Assembly: GCA_022828595.1 (NCBI GenBank)
Contig: JAKGHH010000002.1
Span: forward strand, 64,390,383-64,454,382
DNA from: Nelumbo lutea
Taxonomy: Eukaryota > Streptophyta > Magnoliopsida > Proteales > Nelumbonaceae
Reading direction: 5' to 3'
Length of the DNA stretch: 64,000 bases
Under the pieces are notes generated by a model, which saw only the letters and a list, made by a program, of their open reading frames with translations, was not told where the DNA came from and did no database searches. This document shows, one piece after another, positions 11,820-23,199 of the stretch. Position numbers and translations under genes: made by a program. Positions within the stretch are counted from its first letter, which is position 1, and each line of letters starts with the position of its first letter.

Positions 11820-12086
11820 GTTGTAGAGGTGGGTTGTGTGTTCTGTACTTTGTTTCTGCTTTAGCAGGTGTTTTGATTTTCTTTATTTAGTTGGATTTTG
11901 AGGGGCTGGTGTTAAAGTTTGGTCTAGAAAGTGGATGTTTGGAGGTTGGCATTTTGGCTGTCATTAGTAGTGTTGAGTTTTTTAGGTTGTTTTGGTTGGC
12001 TGTTGGTGCCTGGACCACAAAGCTCATATACTACTTGTATACATTTTTCTTTCAATCAAGTATCTTTATTTTTACCACAAAAAAAA
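11820..12086 (+). mobile_element. possible 5'-truncated LINE 3' end
   Basis: T/G-rich sequence ending in TTTCTTTCAATCAAG, a run of T and then an A tract (about 12078-12086). This layout resembles plant LINE 3' ends. No domain or target duplication was recognised, so the call is tentative. Confidence 0.3.
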
Positions 12087-12379
12087 TTCAAGATTTTGTG
12101 TCTGAAAATTGATAATTTTCAAATGCAGTGGGAATAAATGATTTTTGACTTTAATGTAAAGAGGAGCAGACAACAACACATGGATATGGTTTACATGGTT
12201 CTAACGAATCAAACCAATGTTCAGAGAACCAGATCAGTCATAGAACTGGAGAAGGGAGAGGTTCATGGGTTAGAGGTTAACCCGGGGACGAAACATGATG
12301 ATGTGGCATATATGTATATATATTACGGGTTATATAAATACTATACATAATATACTTTATAACTTTTAATATACTTAAA

Positions 12380-12575
12380 TATGGTGGATGGATGGCAAAT
12401 TCTTTAATTTTTAGAGCAAATGACCAAGGTTCAAGTCTCTTAATTTACATTTTCTTTAAAATATGTATGTAACAAAGTACTATATACAATAAAAAGATTA
12501 AATAGCATAAGTAAAGAGGTGGATTAGTGGTAATTAAGCAACATATGAAAAATAAGAGCTTATGGGTTCAAGTCT
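12380..12575 (+). repeat. two tRNA-like promoter box pairs (SINE-like)
   Basis: Two exact GGTTCAAGTC blocks (about 12428 and 12565), each fitting the pol III B-box consensus. Each is preceded at tRNA-like distance by a TGGAT(G/T)-type A-box candidate (about 12384 and 12511). No cloverleaf can be drawn, so these are not tRNA genes. They may be a tRNA-derived SINE or a duplicated fragment of one. Confidence 0.3.
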
Positions 12576-12594
12576 TGTCACATTCATTTTAGAA

Positions 12595-12751
12595 TTTCAA
12601 TTACTTAGTGACCCAGGCAATCTCATGAAACCGGGACAGGTTCACTGGGTTTTTAGACATTACAGTTCTTGGGGTGTGACCGAACCTTCCAAGGCCCTAG
12701 TCATGGTTCAACCAGTCCGACCGGCCGGTCTGGTCCAGTTTTCTAAACACT
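12595..12751. repeat. CCGG-rich hAT-like fragment
   Basis: One end, CCAGTTTTCTAAACACTA, and GACCGGCCGG motifs match the element at 10387-10668. The opposite end is missing, so it is truncated. Confidence 0.5.
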
Positions 12752-12752
12752 A

Positions 12753-14493
12753 GTTCTAACTTTAGTTATTTAAAGCCACTGCATAAGAGCCTGTGGCCTT
12801 GAATTTTTGACATATTACAATAAACATTACCTTATCTATCAAAAAAATAACTTCAGATAGAAATGGTTTCAAGAAGTGGTCAGACTGGAAAATGGGAACT
12901 TATCAAACGGCAACAGTGGAAAAAAAAAATGTGTAGTGAGAAAAGAGACTAAAAAATTTTCGTTTTTATATACAAAATGATAGATAATAAAACAATTAAC
13001 AATGGCTAACAATTTATAATGCAACCAATATTTTAGAGCTTTAACAATGGCACCAAGATCCTCAGACTTCGAAGGCCCTATACCACCACTATCTAATACA
13101 AAAAGCTCAAACTTGGACCAGTCACTACAAGAAAAGTTCATTCTCTTCATAGTTATCGAAGCCAGATCTACTAGGCAGGTCAGCTGGTAACCAAGAATCA
13201 ACTTTTCCAGGTCAGTTCAAATTTTGGATCAAAGTACACCAAAATGGTTGAAATCAGAAGAACCAATCATTATGTGTCAGTCAATAGTTTTATGGGCCAA
13301 CCACTAACTTGGTCTAAGAAATGGAAAATGCTAGGCAGGTCTTCAGCATCCAAACCACTCAAAACAGTTCCTGAGATCAGAATATATAGCATACTAATCG
13401 CAATGAAATAACTTTTGTAGTTCAGATGCCAGGACTCACGTCCTTATATAAGCTTTCACGTAATACATTTGATTAAAGTAAAAAAAAAAAAAAAAAGCAT
13501 CTGACCAATTATTTTCTGGCAGAGTTTTACAACTTCAATCTGCAAAAGGCATATGGCCAATTGCATAGTTGCCTTTAGAAGAAGAAATCATTTCTTAACA
13601 GAGAAGAGAAAAAAGAGAAAGGAAGTAAGAGTAAAGAAAACAAAAATCAAAACGTTGAAGCAGAAGAATCAACTTTAAAATAAACTAGTGTAAGAGCACA
13701 TTCTATGCACGTGAGCAAGATAAAAGGGTAAAAGCAGTACTTTACCTTTTCAAAAACAATACTAATAAAAGGGTAAAAACAAAAAACTTAAATATATAAT
13801 ACAACTGTGGTTTAGCTTTTAGGGTCTACACAGAAACCAAGACAAATATCTGCATTATATAGCATAGATATTTTCACCATAAACTACAAATAACTTGATT
13901 TGACAAGAACTAACTTGGTAAGAGAAGCAAAAGGTCTTAAAAACCAACAACAAATTATCCAGAATCTTAACTTCCATATTCCTGAAACTAATTAATAAAA
14001 GAAAATTGGAATTTGATAAATATACCACCACACTAACAGCTTATATACATGCACATGCAAATAGATGGATGAAGTTCTCCATCACCTAGCAGACTTGTTG
14101 AGAACCAATCCAGTAGATTTGTTCACTGAAGTACTCCCACCCAAAATGTGAAATTCCACATCCAAGATACTAAGAATCCGCTCTTAGTCTCAAGAGATAT
14201 TAAGCTGGGACTTGCTGAAAATCTTACTTGGACGCTGATAAGCATGTTTGTGCACCACTGTCATACATATATATCGGATATCAATGATGAGGACACCAAG
14301 AAACTGAATACTGCTTATTTAATTAAGAAAAAATCAAGAAATATGGCATGGCTTCTGAACTCAAAAATTTCAGATTGTGATTGGTAAGTCAAAAGCATTC
14401 AAACCCTTAGACCAAATATATTCTGATAAAGGCAAAATTTACGAGATGTAGAAGTTGGTGAGGTTGCTGATTTCCTTCAATCCCCTAAGGAAG
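12753..14493. other. no recognised gene
   Basis: AT-rich non-coding DNA with a poly-A run near 13480-13496. Open frames such as 12869-13201 (minus) and 14148-14387 (plus) show no domain or exon context. Confidence 0.4.
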
Positions 14494-14754
14494 GTTTAAA
14501 CCATAGTTGTCAAGGCATATAGGCAATTCTATTTGACAGTGGAGCACCTAGTTGCCTATCACCTAGGCGGGCACCAATATGTCACCTAGGCAATAAAACT
14601 TTACATAGGTTAGTTCCCTAGTTTTGTAGGCCAATCAGCATGCATATAAATTGAAAAATAACAACTCTCTTTATTAAGAACATTTAGTTTCCTCCTAAAA
14701 CATGGCAACTCATCATATCTAAAATGCAAGGTTGCCAATAAGTTAGAAAGGCTC

Positions 14755-15712
14755 ATGAGAGACTTTCTGTGGGAACCGGGTGACTCAAAAAAGGACCATT
14801 TAGTGAAGTGGGAAGTAATTTTTAGGAAAAAGGAAGCAGGGGGTCTAGGCATTGGCAATATCAGATTAGGAAATGTAGCTTTGTTAGGAAAGTGGTTGTG
14901 GAGATTTCCTTTGGAGCAGGACAGTTTGTGGCACTTGGTGGTGGAAAGTATTCATGGGATGGTAGCTAATGAATGGGATGCTGGCATTGACCCTAGGGCT
15001 TCTCATTTATCCCCTTGGAAAGCAATTGTTGGTGTCTTGCCTTCCTTTCAGTCTTTCATCAGATTTGATGTGTGCTTAGGTAATAAAATTCTGTTTTGGG
15101 AGGACCTTTGGCTTGGGAACACTCCCCTTAAGGATAGATTCCCAGTATTCTCTTTCCCTAAATAAATTCAACACCATCTCCTCACTTCGTGTGCCTGAGG
15201 GGACTTCGGGTTTGAGAAGAGGGTTGAGGGATTCAGAATTGACTTCTGCAGATGAGTTGTTCACTGCGTTGAGTTCAGTTTTCCTAGATCTTTCCTGCCC
15301 GGACAGTAGAATTCGGAGAGAGTCTTCTTTAGGGACTTTCTCTTGTTCATCTTTTTTCAACGCCTTAGCTCAGTCTTCTATTGTGTATGTCTCCTTTCCT
15401 GCTAAAGAAGTTTGGCATTCTCCTGTGCCACCAAAGGTTAGGGCTTTTTGCTCGGAAGTGGCTCTTCAAAACATCAATACTATGGATGTACTTCAAAGAA
15501 AAAGGCCAGACTGGTGCCTTTCCCCACATGTCTATTACCTTTGCTTAAGAAATGGTGAGACGGCAACTCATCTTTTGATTTCTTGTCCTTTTGCTTCTTA
15601 TTTTTGGGATTGGTTCTCTTCATTGTTTGGTTGCAGATGGAATCCCCCCTCGGGTGTGTTGAACCTTTTTTACTCTAGTTTCTTCCAACAACCAAGGAAA
15701 AGAGGTAGGTAA
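14755..15712 (+). pseudogene. LINE RT C-terminus and zf-RVT region (decayed)
   Basis: Two frames join the post-RT region (MRDFLWEP to DLWLGNTPLKDRF, about 14755-15165) to the zinc-binding region (VPPKVRAFCSEVAL, then HLLISCPFASYFW, about 15425-15615). A stop at about 15163 and a frame shift separate them. The RT catalytic core is absent because of the 5' truncation. Confidence 0.8.
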
Positions 15713-15954
15713 TGTGCTGGATAACAAGAGCAACCATCCTTTGGTCAATTTGGGAAGAGAGAAACAATTCGTAGGGCAAGAAAAATCCAAGGAAGCACTT
15801 GTTGAGGTTGTCACCATCAAGGTTATGCATTGGCTGAAAGTACATCATCTCTTCAAGGACTTCTCCTCAACTCACTTAATTAGAAATTGGAGTGTTATAG
15901 CTGCATCCTCTCCTTCCTCCCCTGTGGTACAAGAATGTTGGGTACCACCGCCTC

Positions 15955-16358
15955 AGTTCAGGGTGAAGCTAAACTTTGATGGAAGCTCCTTGGGTAATCC
16001 AGGTCAGTCAGGAGTTGGGGGTGTGTTCAGAAATGAGGAAGGAAAAGTCTTGGCCCTCCACTCGGGCCCAATTGGAGTGGGAGATTCATTAAGGGCAGAA
16101 GTAATGGCCTTACTTCAAGGTTTGAGACTGGCAAAACAATGGGAAATGCAGCAATTAGAAGTCCAAGCTGGTAATAGGGTGGATGCAATCTGGAAACTTG
16201 GGAGTTTGGTCTCTTAGACAGCCTCTAAGAGAGATTATTAGCTTAGCAAGGGAAAATAGGGTGCATTTTAAATGGGTAAGAAGGTCAGCAAATGGAATGG
16301 CTGACACTTTAGATAAGCAAGGAGTTACTAGGGAGGCTTTGTTTTGGGCTTGTTTGTA
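15955..16358 (+). pseudogene. LINE RNase H domain (decayed)
   Basis: Type I RNase H with VKLNFDGSSLGNPGQSG at the start and the glutamate in LRAEVMALLQG. The final segment FKWVRRSANGMADTLDKQG matches the conserved H...N..AD end of the fold, though the usual histidine position reads differently. A stop at 16217 followed by a frame change breaks it. It ends at about 16358 after FWACL. Confidence 0.8.
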
Positions 16359-16448
16359 AGTTTTGATTTTTTCCATCCATTTTGTGGGTGGTAAGTTTGT
16401 AATCTTTTCAATTCTCTAATGAAAGTTACCGTTTCCTATCAAAAATAT

Positions 16449-16645
16449 TATATTTAGAATTTATTAATTTCAACATTTTCAAAAATAACACTACAACATA
16501 ATAAGAATTTTATAGAGCATTTTCATATCAATTGGAAACTAAAGAAGGCTAGAATTTTATACATTAAAAAGTTAAGATAGAGTAAGGAAAAAGAGAAAAA
16601 GAAAATAGGGGTAGAGCCACTGTTTTATTTAATGTGTGTGCATAT

Positions 16646-16679
<34 letters not shown>

Positions 16680-17060
16680 CTGAAGAAAAAAAGAAGAAAC
16701 CACTTTTAACCATCCCATCTTTCTTTCTATTTCTCTTTTCAAAACCCTTGGATCATTTCAATTCAATAGTAAAACCTTAAAATGAAGCATAAGTGATAAA
16801 TATAATCATCATCATATAAGCCTTATCCCAATTATTTAGCGTGCTACATGAATCCTGCTTCCCCATTCCGTTCTGTTTAGTGCCATATCCACATGAAAAG
16901 ACAACTCAGGATCTATGAATGTAAGACTTAGGCAAAAGTTTTATGCCAGCTTCCAACTTGACAGAACCCTACTCTTTTATCCGGGCTTGAGACCGGCGGG
17001 CAGTGTAAGACAAGCTCACACAAGTGGAGTTAAGTATCAACAAGATACTGCTAAGATGCA
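16449..17060. other. non-coding DNA between the LINE and the inner hAT element
   Basis: AT-rich, with an AG microsatellite and a GC-richer patch near 16980-17040. No gene or element end could be assigned. Confidence 0.4.
16649..16676. repeat. (AG)n microsatellite
   Basis: Fourteen uninterrupted AG dinucleotides. Confidence 0.95.
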
Positions 17061-18750
17061 GCCATTAAGACACTTGCCTTGTGATTTTTGTCACCTAGGG
17101 AAGCACCTTATCACCTAGATGGGTGCCTTTTTGATATAAGTCAAGGCATTCAGGCTAGGAAAGCACCTAGTTGCTTATAGGACTGTTCACAAGATGTTAT
17201 AAACCGGCCAATCCGGACCAATCTAACCCAAGATGTTCAGTTTCTAAAGTGGTTTGGTCAGCCTTGGTTTAGAAAATGGAAGAACCCAATGACTCAATTC
17301 GGTCGCATTTATGCCTTTTGTTAGCTGACTTGAAACCAACCTGAACCAACACACATATATGCCTTATTGCCTTTTGTAAGTACATATGATGCATTGATGC
17401 ATTTTGTCTCTTTTTTATCGTTTGACAACTGCTACTCTCCATATTCTGTCATCTCACCCATCTCTCCCTTCACTCCTTTTTAACTAAAACCAACTCCTTT
17501 TCAACAATAAGTTGGTCATGACTCATGACTTGGTGGTAATAGTGGTTGTTGTTTACACAACAACTAAAACCAACTCCTTTTTAACAAAAACAAACTCCTT
17601 TACATGCATATTATTTTTACAAGGAGAATAAAAAGTAATTAATCACTTGGAGCCATTATGTCCAGGTTTCAGGTTTGACCAAACCACATAGATTTAAATC
17701 GGTTGGACCAACTTGAACCATCTAATTGGATTTATATTTGGTTTAATCACATCAAGAGTGGTCGAACTGTTTGGATTTGGACCACACCAGTTGGTCCAAA
17801 CTAGACCGGTCCAGTCATGTGTTGGTTTGACTCGGGCCAGCCAAATCAAGTCAGGCACGAGTTCATATTTAAGACTGAGCCAACCGAGCCGAACCGGATC
17901 AAGAAGGGCCAACCATGTCATCTAGACCTAGGTCAGGTTGGTTCGGGCAAACCAGCAAAAAATGGGTTGGGTCTAAACTGCTTGGATTCGGATGGACCGG
18001 TCAACCCAAACTGGATCGAACTGAGGCATTTGTATCCAAATCAGGTCGGGTTGAGTCTGAGCAGTATGAATTTGGATCGCCCCAATTGACTCAATCCGGG
18101 TCAATTTGAGCCAAGCTGCCCAACCCAACCAAATCGAGATGGGTCAAGCATGCCATCTAGACTCAAATCAAAGTTGGTCTGGCCTAAACAAGTCCAAATT
18201 GGGTCAGGTCGGGGTGCCCCGAACGATCTGATTAAAAGTTGGATCTGGTCGACCCAAATCAGGTCAGTCTAGATTGCTAAGTCGTTTGGGTTGATTCAGG
18301 TTGGGTACAGTTAGGCCATTCACTCCAAAATCAAATCAAACCAAATCGGGCCATTTGACTTAATTTGGATTCATGTCAGTTTGGGTGAACTGTGTCGACT
18401 CAAACCAAAACTAATTTTAGTCAATAATTAACAGAAAGTTAATACATTAATTATAAATTGTTTCACTCAAATGAAGAAAATTAAAGAAAAATGGCCAAGG
18501 AATTCACACTTGTATCATTAGTGGTTAACCCAATGGATATCCACAACCTGACCCGATCCAACCCATTTAAATTGATCCAATGGGTGATTCAACCCATTTC
18601 CAACCCACTAAGTAAATGGGCAGGTTGGGTAGGCTTAATGGGTTGGGTGAGATATTTTTTGTTTTGGAAAAAGGTAAAGTAATTTATTCAGAATATAAAG
18701 AAAGATACAACAAGGCCCAAACCACTAATTCTGCCTGGGCCCAAAACAGA

Positions 18751-19150
18751 TTACAAATTCATCCATGCTTTAGAACAAAACAAAAGAGATACATTCTGGT
18801 TTTTAAATTCCTCATTCACCGACAAGCAGGAACATATCTTGCCCACAACTCTCTGCACAACTTCATCCGGACTTTTGAATTGACCACAGAAGATTCTGTT
18901 ATTTCTTTCAGTCCAAATGAACCAAAGCACAGCTTGCGGAATGGTATTCCAAACAATCTTTCCTTTCTTACTGTGACCCTCAATTCTCCAACACATCAGC
19001 AGCTCCTTCACAGATTTGGGCATAGACCAGCTAATCTCCAAAACCTTGAGAAAATGTCCCAGACTAAAGAAGAAACCAGACAATGGATACACAAATGCTC
19101 TGTAGATTCTGCAAGATTTCCACACAAAACACAAGAGAGATCCAGAATCT
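18751..19150 (-). pseudogene. LINE C-terminal zinc-binding remnant
   Basis: Minus-strand frame with the tail of the LINE ORF2 C-terminus: CWRIEGHSKKGKIVWNTIP and AVLWFIWTERNNRIF are the usual closing motifs of plant L1 ORF2 proteins that lack RNase H. Confidence 0.75.
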
Positions 19151-19556
19151 AAATACCACGTCTCTCCAGGTTAATCTTAGTCAGACATTTATCAAGAGCC
19201 ATTGTCCAGACTAGAAAATTGATCTTGGAGGGACTAATTGGATTTCAAACCTGCCTGGCTAAGTTCTCCTGCCCTGATCTGCACAACTTAAGAAACAGGG
19301 GATTTAACTGAGAAGATACCATCTGCATTCCATTCCAAGACCATTCATCCTCTAAACTAATATCAATCCTCTAGTTTTGAAGGAGCCCCAACAGCACCGC
19401 ATACTCTTCCACTTCCCAATCAAACAAGCTTCTACACAGAAGAGTCCAAATGGTGGAATCACCTAAGATGCTTACATTATCAGCAATTGAAGTGTTTTGA
19501 TTCACAAAAATTTGAAACAGTAGGGGAAAAGCATCAGACAAGGAACCCTCTAAACA

Positions 19557-20588
19557 CTAGGGATCCTTCCAAATTTTGATTTTGTCCCCCTTACCAACCT
19601 TAAATCTGATCCCATTCAGGAAATCATATGCTTTCTCAATATCAAGTTTAAAAATTACACCTGGGGTTCCCTCTCTTCTTCTAGAATCAATTAACTCATT
19701 GGCAATTAAAATTGAGTCTACCATCTGCCTCCCTAGCACAAAAGCACTATGGTTATTGGAGATTATAACACCCCTTTCATTCTTTCTGCCAAGACTTTAG
19801 CCAAAATTTTGTAAAAACTGTGCAGGAGGCTCATTGGCCTAAAATCCTTAATGTTCACAGCCCCCTCAATTTTTGGAATGAGGGTTATAAATGTAGCATT
19901 CAAGCTTCTTTGCAGAGAGACATTAGCATGAAACGCTTGGAGCACTTTCATCAAATCTTCTTTCATAAAATTCCAGCATTTCAGATAGAAAAGGTTTGTG
20001 AGACCATCCGGCCCAGGCGATTTATCTCCTTCTAATTTCTTAATTGCTGCACTAATTTCCTCTTCTGTAAAAGGTCTTTCAAGCCATATTTTCTGATTTT
20101 CATTCAGCTCCTGAAAGGAAGATTAGAAGGAAAGGATCTATGCATCCAGTTTTCCTTGTAGAGCTTTTTATAAAAGGAAGTTGCAACTGATTTAATCTCT
20201 GAATCTAAGTCCCCACTCCTATCTTCCCACACCAACTTATTAATAGTTGAAATTCTAGCTCGGAAATTTGCCATTTTGTGAAAGAAATGTGTTTTTATCA
20301 CCCCCCTTTAACCAAGTGGTCTTAGCTCTTTGTCTCCATTTTATTTCCTCTTTCACAACCAATTTGTCAAAGCTGTTTTTTGCTTGAGATCTTTTCAGCC
20401 TAAACTCTTCAGAAATTGGACACATCTCTTCAGCTCTATCAATTTCTTCAATGATACCCAATAAAGCTTTCTTTTCAATCCCCAAATTTAATTTTTTCTC
20501 CAAGCTCCAAATTTTTAATCTTCTTTTGATAGCAGCTAGTTTTTTTTGCCAAGATAAAAGAGCTTGATCCCTCCACCTGAATATCTTC
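19557..20588 (-). pseudogene. LINE RT fingers region fused to post-RT region (decayed)
   Basis: From 20599 leftward come the linker helices (FRWRDQALLSWQ, KTTWLKGGDKNT), then RT block 1-2 residues LNATFITLIPKI and [19 protein letters not shown] (19966-19763), then [13 protein letters not shown] (about 19650-19610). The next residues are [18 protein letters not shown], which belong to the segment well after the RT core. The join is in frame and removes the blocks carrying the catalytic YxDD box. A deletion of several hundred codons is inferred. Confidence 0.75.
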
Positions 20589-21348
20589 CTACACAGCATT
20601 CATCAATGGAATAAGATCGTCTTCCTCATACCAAGTATTTTCAAATTTAAAAGGAGCTTTGATTTTCTCCCAATGCCCACAAATTAGTTGGATAAGACTG
20701 TGATCTGAAACAGGTCTGGGAAGGGTGATTTGCCTAAAGTCCGGAAAGACATCATCCCAGTTTGAAGATACCATGAACCTGTCCAACCTCACAAGGGTGG
20801 AGTTTCCTTGATTATTTGTCCAGGTGAATCTGTTACTATGAACAGGGATGTCCATAAGTTCCATATTATTGATAAAATCTGCAAGCCGCCTCAACGACCC
20901 AATTCTTCCATTCCTTGTATTCTTCTCTTCCACCAATAAAGTTACATTAAATTCACCACCAATGACCCAAGTATACCCAAGTATAGGCCAAAGAGCCTCT
21001 CATATCTGATAACTCCTAGAAGCCCACCCTGAGATTTGAGACTGTTGGACCATACACATTTGTGATTTGAATAATATTACCATCTTGAAGCTTCATGACT
21101 AAAGAAATTGAGAAATTCCCAATGCTACAAGAAATCAAGCTACATAAAGAGGGATTCCAAAGACATAAAAGGCCCCCTGCACTCCCAGTGGCTACCTTTG
21201 CCTTCCATCTAACCTGTCCTTCTCCCCAAACACTTCGAATAATACCAGCATCTATTTTCTCCACTTTTGTTTCTTGAAGCAGTACAATTTTCGATTCCGA
21301 CATCTTTAGAGAATCGCAAACCACCATTCTTCTTTTCCCCGACCCCAA
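20589..21348 (-). pseudogene. LINE apurinic-like endonuclease (decayed)
   Basis: The N-terminal half (21348-21016) has KIVLLQETKVEKID, the conserved catalytic glutamate motif LQETK, followed by TNVYGP, the expected middle motif. The C-terminal half (20936-20589) has RFTWTNNQ, LDRFMVSSNW and the final catalytic pair in RPVSDHSLI (SDH). A frame break lies between 21016 and 20936. The protein would nick target DNA to prime reverse transcription. Confidence 0.85.
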
Positions 21349-22766
21349 GCCTCATACATTACAAGATAAAATTCTTAAATCCATAGAAAGAAGAATTAGA
21401 AAAAGCAAACACCCCCCACCTCAAATTTTCTTCGACCCCCATCTCAATTTTTCTTCGACCCCCTTACAACCCCTTCGCTGCTCCCCACCTTATCATTCAG
21501 GCCCCAAGTAAGACGCATCATTTCCCTATTCCTCTAGGAATTTGTCCCACCTTTTTTTGCCGCCATTTTTCCCCTCTCCATAAGAATTCTTTGTTCAATC
21601 TCTTCCAAAAACTTTACTGTTTCTGCTTCCATACCCTCCATCAAAACCCCTAGAAAATTCCCCAAACCTAATAGCTTAGATGTAACCCAAGAGTAAGAAT
21701 GAGTAGAGTTGTTACTCGACTTACCTTCCTGATTTGTCACGAGGTTTGTTTTGTCCTTAATTTCTTTCTAATGATTGATTGTCTTCACTTTGTTTCATCA
21801 CAACAGGGCTTTTCTCTCTTTCCTCCGGCATTTTGGGTTGTTCAAGATTGTCAGTTAGATTTTCATTTTGATCCTCTAACTCCAACACTGCTAGTTGCGT
21901 CACCTCCAACAGCTTAGCATTCACAAGCACCAAGGAAAGGGAGGTTTGTTGCTGCCGCCGATGATCATCCTTCTTCGAACTCACTAGCCCAGAATGACGA
22001 GATAGGGATGTCACCCTGGCCTGGCTGACACCTCGGTTCTCAACATCAAGAGACTGAGAACACAGATACACTGAAGTCTCGAGCTCTCTCCACTCAGTTT
22101 GCATAGAAGATTGGCTGAGCCACCCCGGCTCCAACCAAACAGGGCTGCACTGTATCTGCCTGCCATTGGACCACCTAGGATCACTGGCTGATTTGGTAAG
22201 TTTATTTCTTCTAAAGTCCTGAGTGGGTCGGGTATTTGGGTTATTTTGACCCGGGTCGAGGTCCTAGATCCGTTTCGGGAAAGTCACACCAACACAATCC
22301 CCAAACTCTGAAGGCTGTCTAGCCTCATTGAACTTACTCAACGAATCTCCTCCATGGGTGCCACAGGTTGGGAGAGAAATTGCTACCCCTATCTATGAGA
22401 CTAGGAGAGAAGACTGAAGAGACAGCATAGTTATTCATCAAGAATAGTGATTGACACTGCAACTAGCTGATTGCAATTGGTCATAAGTGTAGGGAGCATA
22501 ATTAGAGGTCGGGCCCACTTATTTAGGATTGACCTTTTTAAGCTGCAAGCATTCATTTTGGTTTGCATTAATTAAAACTGATTAAACCAACGTCACGCAA
22601 AATGAAAAACTGAGGTCGGTTTTCCCTCCTTGTTGGTTGGTTTCAGTTGACCTCAAAGTCAACCCAACTTTTCAGTTTGTTTGACAAATTAAATGCAACC
22701 GAACCGAACCAACCAATGAACAGCCCTAGTCAACTAGGTGATGCCAATGACAACTATGATTTAAAC

Positions 22767-23199
22767 TTTAGGAACATCAAAAGAGAAATTATTTAATGGT
22801 GAAGTATTTAATAAGTTATAAACATGTAATCAAAAGGCTTTTATTACTCTCTTACGAATACACATAAGTAGTGTTCATCATGCCTCTTGGAGATGGTTTG
22901 TCTAGCACAAAAACAACTAGCAGTCTTCGCAAAAAAAAAAAAAACAAAAAACAAAAAAAAACAAAAAAAAAACAAAATTTATCACAATGTAGCAGTTTAA
23001 ATTATGGATACACTTCATGGTGAAAGGTAATAAGTACAAAGTGAACAGGCAACACACCTTTCGTGGGCAATACAAACTCCGTGGCAGGAAGACCCCTGCT
23101 ATGGGTTTTGACCACAATTGCTTGCACCAGCTGAAAGACCACATCAGGAACTCTTATTTCCCAAACGGATCTTAATGAGATAAATACTCTGCCACAAAA
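22767..23199. other. 3' flank of the PPR gene
   Basis: Between the nest and the PPR stop codon. Includes an A-rich tract at about 22930-22976. The part nearest the gene is presumably its 3' untranslated region, but no polyadenylation signal is clear. Confidence 0.4.

Larger units (their letters stand above)
14733..16448 (+). mobile_element. 5'-truncated LINE, same family as 1-2466
   Basis: Starts within the RT C-terminal region and runs through the zinc-binding region and RNase H to a short A-rich end after TTTCCTATCAAAAA. Both coding order and residues parallel the LINE at the window start (for example FLWEP, LLGKWLWR, NFDGSS.GNPG). The 5' truncation is typical of target-primed integration. 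A clear target duplication was not found. Confidence 0.85.
18655..22400 (-). mobile_element. LINE (plant L1-like), internally deleted
   Basis: Minus-strand non-LTR element with its 3' A-rich end at about 18652-18662 and its 5' limit uncertain (about 22260-22500). In minus-strand order it shows an ORF1/ORF2 linker-like region (about 22250-21530), endonuclease (21348-20589), the RT start (about 20300-19600), then directly the zinc-binding region (19590-18751). The RT catalytic centre is missing. All frames carry stops. No RNase H is visible, unlike the other two LINEs, so it is a different subfamily. Confidence 0.85.
17178..22728. mobile_element. inner hAT-like element split by a LINE
   Basis: The left end TAGGACTGTTCA and the reverse complement of the right end TAGGGCTGTTCA differ at one base of 12. 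The subterminal DNA on both sides is rich in AACC/GGTT words (CCGGACC, CAACCGAACC). The interior 17640-18440 is a long run of GGTCGGGTTGG-type words without credible frames. The flanking 8-mers agree at only about half of their positions, so the target duplication is degraded or the exact ends are off. The minus-strand LINE 18655-22400 lies inside. Confidence 0.6.
14502..22758. mobile_element. outer hAT-like element of a four-layer nest
   Basis: The ends are CATAGTTGTCAAGGC at the left and, reverse-complemented, CATAGTTGTCATTGGC at the right. They are flanked by GTTTAAAC (14494-14501) and ATTTAAAC (22759-22766), 7 of 8 bases alike. The element's own DNA is visible in pieces: about 14502-14730, about 17060-17177 (CACCTAGG-rich) and 22729-22758. 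Everything between arrived later: a LINE (14733-16448) and a second hAT-like element (17178-22728) that holds another LINE. Some of 16450-17060 may be a further insertion. Confidence 0.7.

Noticed and set aside
12869..13201. 110-codon minus-strand frame
   Set aside because: No domain, ends in low-complexity Phe-rich sequence, no exon structure.
14600..16480. Target duplication of the plus-strand LINE at 14733-16448
   Set aside because: Short matches such as AAAATAACA occur on both sides but not next to the element ends; not convincing.
17640..18440. Possible gene in overlapping frames of 60-90 codons
   Set aside because: The DNA is a run of GGTC/GGGTTGG words typical of hAT subterminal repeats; the frames have no domain and overlap on both strands.
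17170..22736. Clean 8-bp target duplication for the inner hAT-like element
   Set aside because: The 8-mers next to the proposed ends agree at only about half of their positions, so the duplication is not claimed although the inverted ends match 11 of 12.
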